Of a stretch of 37,406 nt of DNA, positions 14,858-22,837 are shown one piece after another. The notes under the pieces are model-generated. The model saw only the letters and a program-made list of their open reading frames with translations. It was not told where the DNA came from and searched no databases. Both the position numbers and the translations under genes were made by a program. Every line of letters starts with the position of its first letter. Positions within the stretch are counted from its first letter, which is position 1. Source of the DNA: Microbacterium sp. (GTDB taxonomy: Bacteria; Actinomycetota; Actinomycetes; Actinomycetales; Microbacteriaceae); assembly GCA_031177765.1 (NCBI GenBank), contig JAPSKH010000009.1, positions 1-37,406 on the forward strand, written 5' to 3'.

Positions 14858-16060
14858 TCACCCGTTCTGGCGAGGGTCCGCCCGCAGGCGCGCCGGCCGG
14901 GGCTCCTCGTGTGTCCGCTTGGAGCCCGTCGGGTCGCTGCTGCGGTTCTCGCGCCGAGCGAGGCGCCGGTCGGTGAACAGCCACGTCGGGCGCGGCTCGA
15001 TGAGAGGACGGAAGAGCCACCGGACGGGTCTGGTGGCAAGGCCGAGAGCGATGAGCACCGAGAGCACGATGACGATCGGCAGCCAGATCCACGTCGGGTC
15101 GAGGCCGCGGAGCACTCCGGACTCCCGGAACGGGTACAGCACGAACGAGTGGAGGAGATAGACGTACATCGTGTACTGCCCGAAGTGCGTCCACCAGTGG
15201 GTACCCAGCGGAAGCAGTGCGAAGAACGCCGTCGCGAGCGTGAGCGCGACGACGATGAGCGCGAGGCGCACGGCGCCGGCCCACCACTGCGTGCCGCCGA
15301 TCGCGGCGTAGTTCTCGTCGTAGAAGAGCCACTCGCGCAGGTTCATGTCCCGCCACCGGTCGATGAAGAACCATGCCGCCCACCCCGCCACGGCGAGCGT
15401 GGCGATCCCGGCGAGTGTCGTCCACCAGGGCCGGCGCTCGAGAAGCCGCCATCGCGCCACGATGTCGCGTTCGCGCAGCCACCAGCCCAGCGCGAAGAAC
15501 GGCAGCAGACCGAGGGTGCGCGACAGTGAGAAGGTCGAATCGATGTTGGGCAGATACCCGGCGCCGATCGAGATGACGATCGTCCACGCGAGCGGCCAGC
15601 GAAGCAGCGCCAGATACGGCAGCACGAGACGGAAGATGCCCAGGGCCAGCAGGAACCACAGCGTCCACGACGGCTGGGTGAGGTTGGGGTTGGCCTGTCC
15701 TTCCACGAGCCACTTCGTCAGCGTCCACAGCCCCTCGAAGATGACGTACGGCAGCAGGATGTCGGTGATGATGCGCGCCATCTGAGTCCTGCTCGGAGCA
15801 TCCGATTTCGAGAAGTAGCCCGAGATGATGGCGAACGCGGGCATGTGGAAGGCGTAGACGACGAGATACAGCGCGAGGGCGATGTCGGAGTCGTACGTCA
15901 GTCGCTGCACCGCGTGACCGAGCACCACGAGCACGATGCACGCGAACCGGGCGTTGTCCCAGAACGGCACACGTCGCTTGGCGCGTGCGGCTTTCGTCGC
16001 GCCCGTCGGCGGCGACGCGGGGGATGCCGCGGCGGCGGCCGGTCTGGCTGGTTCTGTCAT
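14858..16060 (-). CDS. Acyltransferase 3 family membrane protein (COG3594-like)
   Basis: A 400-residue multi-pass membrane protein of the fucose 4-O-acetylase-like group, which O-acetylates sugars of surface polymers. After about 27 polar residues comes the hallmark RRVPFWDNARFACIVLVVLGHAVQ, with the conserved His in LGHA, followed by about ten helices and a 45-residue basic tail. Typical features include AFHMPAFAIISGYFSKSD and WTLWFLLALGIFRLVLP. The long in-frame upstream extension is rejected because it crosses the promoter region; the ATG of MTEPARPA is chosen, with a minus-strand TAGTGT 10 nt before it. Acceptor sugar unknown; no glycan cluster is adjacent. Confidence 0.88.
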   Translation of the reverse strand: MTEPARPAAAAASPASPPTGATKAARAKRRVPFWDNARFACIVLVVLGHAVQRLTYDSDIALALYLVVYAFHMPAFAIISGYFSKSDAPSRTQMARIITDILLPYVIFEGLWTLTKWLVEGQANPNLTQPSWTLWFLLALGIFRLVLPYLALLRWPLAWTIVISIGAGYLPNIDSTFSLSRTLGLLPFFALGWWLRERDIVARWRLLERRPWWTTLAGIATLAVAGWAAWFFIDRWRDMNLREWLFYDENYAAIGGTQWWAGAVRLALIVVALTLATAFFALLPLGTHWWTHFGQYTMYVYLLHSFVLYPFRESGVLRGLDPTWIWLPIVIVLSVLIALGLATRPVRWLFRPLIEPRPTWLFTDRRLARRENRSSDPTGSKRTHEEPRPARLRADPRQNG

Positions 16061-16070
16061 GGCGCGTGTC

Positions 16071-16076
16071 ACACTA
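16071..16076 (-). promoter_or_regulatory. -10-like element of the acyltransferase gene
   Basis: Minus-strand TAGTGT with 10 nt to the ATG, so the leader would be zero to a few bases. Confidence 0.4.
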
Positions 16077-16180
16077 TCCCGCCCGTTCCCGGCCGCGCAT
16101 GGGGTTGCAACGGGCGCGGGATGTGGTGCATCGGCTTGGAACGGCAGTGCCGGGACCGCGGCATCCGATCGGGAATAACC

Positions 16181-16210
16181 TTGGCGTGGGCGCGTTGCAC
16201 AAGATACATT
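16181..16210 (+). promoter_or_regulatory. Promoter of the flavin monooxygenase-reductase operon
   Basis: TTGGCG, 18-nt spacer, TACATT, giving a leader of about 53 nt with GGAG before the GTG. An imperfect inverted repeat (TGCACAA ... TTTGCA) spans the -10 and could be an operator. The region is less GC-rich than its surroundings. Confidence 0.55.
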
Positions 16211-16269
16211 CATTTGCATGGATTCGCTGCGACGGAGATCCCGGCACGGCGAGGAAGCGGAGAGCGATC

Positions 16270-17502
16270 GTGAGCGAGAGCACCACGTGGTCCGGGATGC
16301 AGTTCGGCATCTTCACGGTGAGCGACATCACCCAGGACCCGACCAACGGCACCACCCCCAGTGAGGCGGAGCGCATCCGCAGCACCATCACCATCGCCAA
16401 GCACGCGGAGGAGGTCGGTCTCGACGTCTTCGCGCTGGGCGAGCACCACAACCCGCCGTTCTGGTCCTCGTCGCCGACCACCACCCTCGCCTACATCGCG
16501 GGGCAGACCGAGCGTCTGATCCTGTCCACCGCGACGACGCTGATCACCACCAACGACCCGGTGAAGATCGCCGAGGACTACGCGATGCTGCAGCACGTCT
16601 CCGGCGGTCGCATGGACCTGATGCTCGGACGCGGCAACACCGGCCCGGTCTATCCGTGGTTCGGCAAGGACATCCGCCAGGGCCTTCCGCTGGCGATCGA
16701 GAACTACAACCTGCTGCACCGGCTGTGGCGGGAGGATGTCGTCGACTGGGAGGGCCAGTTCCGCACCCCGCTGCAGGGCTTCACCGCGACCCCCCGCCCG
16801 CTGGACGGCGTCCCGCCGTTCGTGTGGCACGGCTCGATCCGCACACCGGAGATCGCCGAGCAGGCCGCGTACTACGGCGACGGCTTCTTCGCCAACAACA
16901 TCTTCTGGCCGAAGGAGCACTACCAGCGCCTCATCACGCTGTACCGGCAGCGGTACGCGCACTACGGCCACGGCACGCCGGAGCAGGCGATCGTCGGGCT
17001 CGGCGGCCAGGTGTTCATGCGGGCGAACTCGCAGGATGCGGTGCGGGACTTCCGCCCGTACTTCGACAACGCTCCCGTGTACGGCCACGGCCCGTCGCTC
17101 GAGGACTTCACCGAGATGACGCCGCTCACCGTCGGCTCGCCGCAGCAGGTCATCGACCGCTACGCCGCGATGCGCGAGACCTTCGGCGACTACCAGCGCC
17201 AGCTGTTCCTCGTCGACCACGCCGGACTGCCGCTGAAGACGGTGCTCGAGCAGCTGGACATCCTCGGCGGCGAGGTGGTGCCGGTGCTGCGTCGGGAGCT
17301 CCAGCGGAACCGTCCCGCCGAGGTCCCGGATGCCCCCACGCACGCCGGTCTGGTGAGAGCGGCATACGGCGACAAGCCGGCGCGCCAGGCCGTGCCCGGC
17401 GCGAACCGCGGAGACAACCTCACGGCCGGCTCGCCGTACCAGGACGCGCCCACGCCGGCGGGTTCGGCCTTCGGCGCCGCCGCGACGCGGACGGGGGCGT
17501 GA
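16270..17502 (+). CDS. CE1758-family FMN-dependent luciferase-like monooxygenase
   Basis: A 410-residue (beta/alpha)8 flavin-dependent oxidoreductase of the bacterial luciferase superfamily. MQFGIFTVSDITQDPTNGTTP, DVFALGEHHNPPFWSSSP, LSTATTLITTNDPVKIAEDYAMLQHVSGGRMDLMLGRGN and PPFVWHGSIRTPEIAEQAAYYGDGFF are characteristic of the CE1758 group. That group is defined by its pairing with a CE1759-family FMN reductase, exactly the next gene here. The last 60 residues are Pro/Ala/Gly-rich and probably disordered. It would use reduced FMN from its partner to oxygenate an unknown substrate. The GTG start has GGAG upstream; an in-frame open region further upstream lies before the promoter. Confidence 0.92.
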   Translation: MSESTTWSGMQFGIFTVSDITQDPTNGTTPSEAERIRSTITIAKHAEEVGLDVFALGEHHNPPFWSSSPTTTLAYIAGQTERLILSTATTLITTNDPVKIAEDYAMLQHVSGGRMDLMLGRGNTGPVYPWFGKDIRQGLPLAIENYNLLHRLWREDVVDWEGQFRTPLQGFTATPRPLDGVPPFVWHGSIRTPEIAEQAAYYGDGFFANNIFWPKEHYQRLITLYRQRYAHYGHGTPEQAIVGLGGQVFMRANSQDAVRDFRPYFDNAPVYGHGPSLEDFTEMTPLTVGSPQQVIDRYAAMRETFGDYQRQLFLVDHAGLPLKTVLEQLDILGGEVVPVLRRELQRNRPAEVPDAPTHAGLVRAAYGDKPARQAVPGANRGDNLTAGSPYQDAPTPAGSAFGAAATRTGA

Positions 17503-17504
17503 CG

Positions 17505-18149
17505 ATGACCGCGCGCCGCATCGCCGTCGTCTCGGCGGGGCTGTCGAACCCGTCCTCCACCCGCATGCTCGCCGACCGCCTCGCGGCGGCGACCGCCAAG
17601 CAGCTGTCGGAGCGCGAGGTGGCCGTGGAGGTGGACGTGTTCGAGCTGCGCGACCACGCGCACGACATCACCAACAACCTGCTCACCGGCTTCGCGCCGC
17701 CCGCACTCGAGTCGATGATCAACGCCGTCGTCTCCGCCGACGCCGTGATCGCCGTGACGCCCATCTTCTCGACGAGCTATTCGGGGCTGTTCAAGTCGTT
17801 CATCGACGTGCTCGACCCGGACGCGCTCACCGGCAAGCCCGTCCTGATCGGCGCGAACGCGGGCACGGCGCGCCACTCGCTCGCAATCGACTACGCGATC
17901 CGGCCGCTGTTCACATACCTGCACGCCGAACCGGTCTCGACGGGGGTCTTCGCCGCATCCAGTGACTGGGGCGCGAGCGCCGATCAGGTGGCTCCGCTCG
18001 CCGACCGCATCGAGCGCGGCGCGCGCGAGCTGGCCGACGCCATCGTGCGCCGTGAACCCGCGAAGAGCGACGACCCGTTCGATCCGGCCAACTACCTCGG
18101 CGAGGGCCGTTCGTTCGGCCACCTCCTGGGAGGCCTGGCGGGGGAGTAG
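17505..18149 (+). CDS. CE1759-family LLM-partnered FMN reductase
   Basis: A 214-residue flavodoxin-fold NAD(P)H:FMN reductase. The N-terminal IAVVSAGLSNPSSTRMLADRL supplies the phosphate-binding loop for FMN; AVIAVTPIFSTSYSGLFKSFIDVLDPDALTGKPVLIGANAGTARHSLAIDYAIRPLF is typical of the CE1759 group. It starts 2 nt after the monooxygenase stop, so the two are co-transcribed and probably coupled in stoichiometry. It supplies reduced flavin to the oxygenase. The C-terminal DPANYLGEGRSFGHLLGGLAGE is conserved-looking, role unknown. No transporter or substrate-specific gene follows; a complex hairpin closes the operon. Confidence 0.93.
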   Translation: MTARRIAVVSAGLSNPSSTRMLADRLAAATAKQLSEREVAVEVDVFELRDHAHDITNNLLTGFAPPALESMINAVVSADAVIAVTPIFSTSYSGLFKSFIDVLDPDALTGKPVLIGANAGTARHSLAIDYAIRPLFTYLHAEPVSTGVFAASSDWGASADQVAPLADRIERGARELADAIVRREPAKSDDPFDPANYLGEGRSFGHLLGGLAGE

Positions 18150-18176
18150 CGCTTCAGGGGTCCGTCCACAGGTGAC

Positions 18177-18225
18177 GCGGTCTTCCACCGGAGGCATCCG
18201 TGCGGATGCTCCTGCGGAAGGCCGC
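18177..18225. terminator. Composite bidirectional terminator
   Basis: GCGGTCTTCC (18177-18186) pairs with GGAAGGCCGC (18216-18225), 10 bp with one U-G. An inner GCATCC-GTGC-GGATGC stem (18194-18209) stacks inside. It lies between the convergent FMN reductase and nuclease genes. Confidence 0.65.
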
Positions 18226-18244
18226 TTCTCCTGTCGGGGGGCGC

Positions 18245-19063
18245 TCAGCCCAGTCGGATGTCCTGCGGCGTGCGCAGCACGCGCCACGCCGCCTCTCCGC
18301 GCACCGCGGGGGCCATCATCACGTCGGCCTCCACAAGCGGATCCAGGTCGATGCCGGAGACGCTCTCCACATCGGCGACCGGCACCTGGAAGGTGCGGAA
18401 CGCGCCGAGGCGCTGCACCGCGAGCACCCCGAGCCGGCTGTCAAGGAGCTCGGACTGGTCGAGCAGGAAACCGGCCGCCTCGAGCCGAGGGGAGGCGTCC
18501 TCGTCCGCCGAGGCCCAGGCGACGACTTTGAAGAAGCGCCGGGGCACCAGCACACCCCGGTACTCGGGGTCGTCGCCGGCCAGCACGGGCGCGGTGAACA
18601 CGCTGATGCGCTGTCCGCTGACTCGGGCGTACCGCAGCACGTGATCCTCGAGCCCGAGCCACAGCTCCTTGGACTGATTGAACGCGTTCGCCTGCGGTGC
18701 CGCGTTCGTATAGAAGAACGTCGCCTCCGTGGCGCGTCGCGCCTCGTCGGCGTCGCCCCATCCGGGATCGCGTCGACGCACCAGGTGCCCGCGGTCGAGG
18801 TCGTTGTCGTCGTACAGGTCGCTGCCGGCCTGCTCCCCGGCTGGAACCCGCGGGTCCAGCGCCCACTCGCCCGTGCGGGGCACATCCCGCAGCGTCGCGC
18901 CGTCGATGTTCACGGCGGTGACCGCCGCAAGCCGGCGCAGCGGATTGAGCACGATCGTGAATCGCGGATACGGCAGCTCGCGGACCGCCTCGTCGCCGAG
19001 CGTGCGCGGCAGCGGCACCGGTGCGCCCAGGAAGTCGGGGTCGTAACCTGCGGCGGCATCCAT
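18245..19063 (-). CDS. DNA/RNA non-specific endonuclease, NUC1 family
   Basis: A 272-residue protein with the beta-beta-alpha-metal nuclease core. The catalytic motif is Asp90-Arg91-Gly92-His93 (DLDRGHLV). It is followed by FFYTNAAPQANAFNQSKELWLGLED (residues 116-140), which carries the conserved Asn for Mg2+ binding and the N...W..LE pattern. Most bacterial members are secreted or delivered; this one has no visible signal peptide or membrane segment and no immunity-like neighbour. Role could be nucleotide scavenging after lysis, an intracellular effector or defence; all are inference. The ATG is chosen because it directly precedes DAAAGYDPDFLG and lies 6 nt after a GAGGAT element. Divergent from the kinase-like gene. 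Confidence 0.87.
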   Translation of the reverse strand: MDAAAGYDPDFLGAPVPLPRTLGDEAVRELPYPRFTIVLNPLRRLAAVTAVNIDGATLRDVPRTGEWALDPRVPAGEQAGSDLYDDNDLDRGHLVRRRDPGWGDADEARRATEATFFYTNAAPQANAFNQSKELWLGLEDHVLRYARVSGQRISVFTAPVLAGDDPEYRGVLVPRRFFKVVAWASADEDASPRLEAAGFLLDQSELLDSRLGVLAVQRLGAFRTFQVPVADVESVSGIDLDPLVEADVMMAPAVRGEAAWRVLRTPQDIRLG

Positions 19064-19069
19064 GACTCC

Positions 19070-19075
19070 ATCCTC
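19070..19075 (-). promoter_or_regulatory. Weak -10-like element of the nuclease gene
   Basis: Minus-strand GAGGAT, spacer GGAGTC, ATG. It fits the spacing rule but is a poor hexamer; the GGAG could be a ribosome site instead. Confidence 0.3.
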
Positions 19076-19114
19076 GCGGGCGGGCGTCATCCGTGTCGAC
19101 CGCCGCGGTCCAGG

Positions 19115-19120
19115 CACACT
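19115..19120 (+). promoter_or_regulatory. -10-like element of the fructosamine-kinase-like gene
   Basis: CACACT, spacer GGAGCA, GTG. Only 63 nt separate this start from the divergent nuclease start. Confidence 0.35.
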
Positions 19121-19126
19121 GGAGCA

Positions 19127-19897
19127 GTGGATCCCCTCGTGAAGCAGCGCGCCGACGCCCCCGACGGCTTCTTCGAGGCCGAAGCGGCCGGTCTGGCGTG
19201 GCTGGCCGAAGCGGAGGCCGTCGGCGGCGTGCGCGTCGCGCGCGTACTGGAGGTCGCGCCGGGCCGGATCGCGGTGGAGCGTATCGCGCACTCGAGACCG
19301 GATGCCGCCGCCGCGGCCTCGTTCGGACGCGCGCTCGCGCGCACGCACAGCGCCGGGGCCGTGGCCTTCGGCGCGCCGCCGGACGGGTGGTCCGGACCGC
19401 TGTTCATCGGACGACTGCCGCAGCCGGCCGCTCACGAGCGGACGTGGGGCGTCTTCTACGCCCGCGATCGCGTGGCGCGCTTCCTGGAGCCCGCCCACCG
19501 CGCCGGGAACCTCTCGACGAAGGAGATCGACGTCGTCGAGCGAGCCTGCGCCCTCATCGCGACGGGCGTGTTCGACGACGACGAGCCGCCCGCGCGGCTG
19601 CACGGCGACCTCTGGAACGGGAACGTCCTCTGGTCGCCGGCAGGCGCGGTGCTGATCGATCCGGCCGCCCACGGCGGGCACCGCGAGACCGACCTGGCGA
19701 TGCTCGAGCTCTTCGGCTGCCCTCACCTGGGCCTCGTGATCGACGCGTACCAGTCCGAGCACGCGCTCCGTCCGGGCAGGGAGGAGCGGGTGCCCGTCCA
19801 CCAGCTGCATCCGCTCGCCGTGCACGCCGTCGGGCACGGCCGCGCGTACGGCGTCGCGCTCGTCGATGCCGCCCGGCGCACGCTCGCCCTCGCCTGA
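19127..19897 (+). CDS. Fructosamine kinase/aminoglycoside phosphotransferase-fold protein
   Basis: A 256-residue protein-kinase-like small-molecule kinase. The Brenner-type catalytic loop HGDLWNGN is at residues 159-166 and the metal-binding IDPAAHGGHRETDLAML follows at 177-192, both in the form typical of fructosamine-3-kinases. ARTHSAG and the acidic EKE-like N-terminal region are also family-like. Bacterial members phosphorylate glycated amines or protein-bound ketosamines, helping deglycation; the substrate is not proven here. The GTG is set by a short upstream element with GGAG. Convergent with the DedA gene with only 15 nt between the stops, so any terminator lies inside coding sequence. 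Confidence 0.9.
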   Translation: MDPLVKQRADAPDGFFEAEAAGLAWLAEAEAVGGVRVARVLEVAPGRIAVERIAHSRPDAAAAASFGRALARTHSAGAVAFGAPPDGWSGPLFIGRLPQPAAHERTWGVFYARDRVARFLEPAHRAGNLSTKEIDVVERACALIATGVFDDDEPPARLHGDLWNGNVLWSPAGAVLIDPAAHGGHRETDLAMLELFGCPHLGLVIDAYQSEHALRPGREERVPVHQLHPLAVHAVGHGRAYGVALVDAARRTLALA

Positions 19898-19912
19898 ACG
19901 CGGAGATCCCCG

Positions 19913-20512
19913 TCACCGGGGTGGTGTGTCACGCAGCCGCCGCGCGAGGACGGCATCGATCGCGAGCCCGAGCCCGACGGCGAACACCACCGAGACCACG
20001 ACGGCGACGACGGGGCCTCCGGGGACGATGGTGGCGACCACGGCGCCGATGAGCGCCTGGTACACCGCCCACGCGAGGGCCGCCAGGCCCGCCACGGCGA
20101 GATACCGCGGTGCCGCCAGCCGCGTCGCTCCCGCGGTGAGGTTGACCGCCAGGCGCGCGAAGGGGATGAAGCGCGCGGTGAACAGCACGAGCGCCGCGCG
20201 GCGCTCGAGGCGGGCGCGGGACCAGGCGAACGCCGCCTGCGCGCGGGATGTGCGCATCCACCGCCATCGATCGAGGCCGATCGTGCGGCCTGCCGCGTAG
20301 CATGCCGCGTCTCCGGTCAGCGCCGCGACGGCGGCGACGGCGACCACCGCGAGAAGCGGCGGCTGCTGCTGCGACACCGCCAGCGCCCCGAACGCCGTGA
20401 CAGCCGCCTCTCCGGGGATCACGACGAGGAACGCGTCGCCGAGCACCAGCGCGAACAGCAGCGGCAGCGCCCACGGGCTGCGGGCGATCTCGGTGAGCAG
20501 CTCCTCGACCAC
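19913..20512 (-). CDS. DedA family membrane protein (VTT/SNARE-associated domain)
   Basis: A 199-residue membrane protein. The DedA core is visible: ELLTEIARSPWALPLLFALVLGDAFLVVIPGEAAVTAFGALA at the N-terminus, GDAACYAAGRTIG near 65-80, and the FTARFIPFARLAVNLTAGATRL block, with the conserved Arg pattern, near 115. DedA proteins are implicated in membrane lipid (undecaprenyl-phosphate or phosphatidylethanolamine) translocation and envelope stress; which applies here is unknown. The GTG start is chosen because the reading frame further upstream encodes non-family residues and a TACGAA-GGGAGC-GTG arrangement precedes it. Divergent from the glycosyltransferase fusion, which may also be envelope-related. 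Confidence 0.88.
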   Translation of the reverse strand: MVEELLTEIARSPWALPLLFALVLGDAFLVVIPGEAAVTAFGALAVSQQQPPLLAVVAVAAVAALTGDAACYAAGRTIGLDRWRWMRTSRAQAAFAWSRARLERRAALVLFTARFIPFARLAVNLTAGATRLAAPRYLAVAGLAALAWAVYQALIGAVVATIVPGGPVVAVVVSVVFAVGLGLAIDAVLARRLRDTPPR

Positions 20513-20518
20513 GCTCCC

Positions 20519-20524
20519 TTCGTA
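20519..20524 (-). promoter_or_regulatory. Weak -10-like element of the DedA gene
   Basis: Minus-strand TACGAA, spacer GGGAGC, GTG. The same GGGAGC-GTG context precedes the divergent glycosyltransferase gene. Confidence 0.35.
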
Positions 20525-20639
20525 CCGGCCCGGGGTGAACGGCGACGGAACGGCGCACGTCCGGTGACCTGCCGAGGTGCATCCGGTGAACACTTGCATC
20601 CCGGCGCCGATTCGCGGCATCCGCGGTCGTCCCCGCCGC

Positions 20640-20645
20640 CACGCT
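20640..20645 (+). promoter_or_regulatory. -10-like element of the glycosyltransferase fusion gene
   Basis: CACGCT, spacer GGGAGC, GTG. Either leaderless or a very short leader with GGGAG as ribosome site. Confidence 0.4.
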
Positions 20646-20651
20646 GGGAGC

Positions 20652-22625
20652 GTGAGAGTCGCGCTGCTGGCCGAGTCCTTCCTCCCGCACATGAACGGCG
20701 TCACCGGATCGGTGCTCCACGTGCTGCGACACCTCGCCGCGGAGGGACACGAGACGCTCGTGATCGCCCCACGCGCCGGGGAGGTCGATGCGGATCTGCA
20801 CGGAGCACGGACCGAGCTGCTCCGATCCGTGCCGCTGCCCGGCTATCCCGATGTGCGGGTGGTCTTCGCGCGCGCCGCGCGCCTAGCCGCCATCCTCCGG
20901 GAGTTCCGCCCCGATGTCGTGCACCTGGCGTCGCCGTTCGTGCTCGGCTGGCAGGGGATCGCCGCCGCCGACGCGCTGCGGGTCCCCGCCGTGGCGGTGT
21001 ACCAGACCGATGTCGCCGCGTATGCCGACAAGTACGGGATGCCTCATGCCACGGCCCTCGTCGCGCGGCACATCGCTCGGCTCCACCGCCGGGCCACCCT
21101 GACGCTCGCGCCCTCGGGTGCATCGCTGCGCCAGCTGGAGGAGCTCGGCGTCGACCGCCTGAGGCGCTGGGGTCGGGGGGTCGACACGGCGCTGTTCACG
21201 CCGGCGCGTCGCAGCTCCGCGTGGCGTGCATCGCACGCGCCGGGGGAGGCGATCGTCGGGTACGTCGGGCGGCTCGCACCCGAGAAGCAGGTCGACGACC
21301 TGGCAGCGCTGCAGAGCCTCCCGGGCGTCCGCCTCGTGGTGGTCGGCGATGGACCGGCCCGTCCGGCCCTCGAGCGGGTCCTGCCGGGCGCCGTCTTCAC
21401 GGGGCACCTGCGGGGTACGGCGCTGGCGGAGGTGATGGCGAGTTTGGACGTCTTCGTGCATCCGGGTGAGAGCGAGACCTTCGGTCAGACGATCCAGGAG
21501 GCGCTGGCCAGCGGCGTGCCGGTCGTCGCCACCGGAACCGGGGGACCGGTGGACCTCGTCCGCTCCAGCATCGACGGGTGGCTGTACCGGCCGGGCGACC
21601 TGCGCGACCTGCGCGCGCGGGTGGCCGACCTCGTCGGCGACGAGGGCAAGCGCCGCGCGTTCGCGCTCGCGGCGCGCGAGTCGGTGCAGGAGCGCACGTG
21701 GGATGCCGTGTGTCGTCAGCTGGTCGAGTACTACGGCGAAGCGCAGCGCCTGCGGCCGATCGACGACGCGCTGCTGCGGCGGGGCGCCACGCGACCGTCT
21801 GCGCCGAGCGCGCTCGCCGCTCCGTCGCGGGCGTGGTCGCGCTTCGTCGCCCTCGGGGACTCGCTGACGGAGGGGCTGTGCGACGTCTCACGCGTGCCGG
21901 ACGGTCAGTACCGCGGCTGGGCCGACCGCCTCGCCCAGCTGCTCTCCCACGGGCGCGCAGGCCACGAGCCGTTCCGCTACGCGAACCTCGCCGTCCGCAG
22001 CAGGCGCGTGCGTCACGTCCTCGAGGAGCAGCTTCCTCGCGCGCTCTCTCTGCGTCCGGAACTGGTGTCCATCCTGATCGGAGCGAACGACCTGGTAGGG
22101 CTGCGGGCCGACCCGATCGGGCTGGCACGTGAGCTGGAAGGCGGGGTGCGCCGCCTGCGCGAGGCCGGCATCGACGTGCTGCTGCTCACGCCGTTCCTGC
22201 CGCGACGGCGGGCCGCGATGCTGTTCGCGCGCCGATTCGCCGTCTACGCCTCCGAGCTGCGCCGCATCGCCGGCGAGACGGGGTCGACCCTCCTCGACCT
22301 GGAGGCCCTTCCCGCCATCGGCGAGGTCGACCTGTGGAGCGACGACAAGGTGCACCTGCGATCACGCGGGCACCGCTTCCTGGCGTACCGGGCCGCCGAG
22401 GCGCTGGGGGTTCCCGACGCCGAGCTGCTGGGCGGACTCGACGCGGCGCTGCACAGCGACGAGGATCCGGTGATGCCGGGGACGTGGCTGCGCCGCGACG
22501 CCCTGCCGTGGGTGTGGCGCCGGCTGCGCGGACGGACAGCCGGAGACGGGGTCGTCGCCAAGCACGACGACTACGTGCTCATCGGCGGCCGCGGCGATGT
22601 CCGCGCGGCCGAGAGCGTGGGCTGA
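20652..22625 (+). CDS. Fusion: GT4 glycosyltransferase plus SGNH/GDSL hydrolase
   Basis: A 657-residue soluble two-domain protein. Residues 1-370 form a GT-B, family-4 glycosyltransferase like the mycobacterial mannosyltransferases (MgtA/PimB group): N-terminal ESFLPHMNGVTGSVLHVLRHL, donor-site Arg207 and Lys212 (GRLAPEK) and the EX7E pair Glu275/Glu283. After a linker of about 25 Pro/Ala/Ser residues, residues 398-585 form an SGNH hydrolase: Ser404 (GDSLTEG), Asn445 (YANLAV), Asn479 (GAND) and the Asp565/His568 pair (DDKVHL). A C-terminal tail of 70 residues follows. Likely work on one lipid-linked or acylated glycan, with glycosyl addition and deacylation in one protein, is inference. No frame break separates the domains. 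The GTG fits both the family N-terminus and the promoter spacing. Confidence 0.9.
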   Translation: MRVALLAESFLPHMNGVTGSVLHVLRHLAAEGHETLVIAPRAGEVDADLHGARTELLRSVPLPGYPDVRVVFARAARLAAILREFRPDVVHLASPFVLGWQGIAAADALRVPAVAVYQTDVAAYADKYGMPHATALVARHIARLHRRATLTLAPSGASLRQLEELGVDRLRRWGRGVDTALFTPARRSSAWRASHAPGEAIVGYVGRLAPEKQVDDLAALQSLPGVRLVVVGDGPARPALERVLPGAVFTGHLRGTALAEVMASLDVFVHPGESETFGQTIQEALASGVPVVATGTGGPVDLVRSSIDGWLYRPGDLRDLRARVADLVGDEGKRRAFALAARESVQERTWDAVCRQLVEYYGEAQRLRPIDDALLRRGATRPSAPSALAAPSRAWSRFVALGDSLTEGLCDVSRVPDGQYRGWADRLAQLLSHGRAGHEPFRYANLAVRSRRVRHVLEEQLPRALSLRPELVSILIGANDLVGLRADPIGLARELEGGVRRLREAGIDVLLLTPFLPRRRAAMLFARRFAVYASELRRIAGETGSTLLDLEALPAIGEVDLWSDDKVHLRSRGHRFLAYRAAEALGVPDAELLGGLDAALHSDEDPVMPGTWLRRDALPWVWRRLRGRTAGDGVVAKHDDYVLIGGRGDVRAAESVG

Positions 22626-22632
22626 GGCCCGG

Positions 22633-22818
22633 TCAGGACTCCGGCGGGATCTCGCCGGACTCGATCGCTGCCTCGCGCTCCTCCAGCTCCAGCTCGTCGA
22701 CGTCGTCCTCGACGGACTCGAGGGGGTCCAGCGTCGCGGGAGGAAGCTCCAGTTCCGCCTCGTCGTCGATCGGAACCTCCCGCTCGTCGTCGGGGATGCG
22801 CTCGCGGAAGTCGCTCAT
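22633..22818 (-). CDS. Acidic microprotein, 61 aa
   Basis: A 61-residue protein with 25 Asp/Glu and four Arg, no Cys and no hydrophobic segment. It reads as SDFRERIPDDEREVPIDDEAELELPP followed by a Glu/Asp-rich tail. I do not recognise the family. A very strong GGAGGAGGAAGAGG purine run sits just before the ATG, and it is third in a three-gene operon. Probably disordered; a nucleic-acid mimic, chaperone-like or ion-buffering role would be speculation. Longer in-frame upstream starts are rejected because they overlap the preceding gene. Confidence 0.75.
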   Translation of the reverse strand: MSDFRERIPDDEREVPIDDEAELELPPATLDPLESVEDDVDELELEEREAAIESGEIPPES

Positions 22819-22837
22819 TCCTCTTCCTCCTCCTCCG

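Noticed and set aside
15985..16269. Upstream extension of the flavin monooxygenase by 95 codons
   Set aside because: It overlaps the divergent acyltransferase start and the predicted promoter; the family N-terminus is MQFGIFTV, close to the chosen GTG.
19906..19922. CCCCG/CGGGG hairpin between the kinase-like and DedA genes
   Set aside because: Only 5 bp, lying partly inside the DedA coding end; too weak to call a terminator.
20577..20651. Longer start of the glycosyltransferase fusion adding 25 residues
   Set aside because: The extra residues (HPVNTCIPAPIRGIRGRPRRH) do not resemble the GT4 N-terminus, which begins directly with a strand like VALLAESFLP at the chosen GTG.
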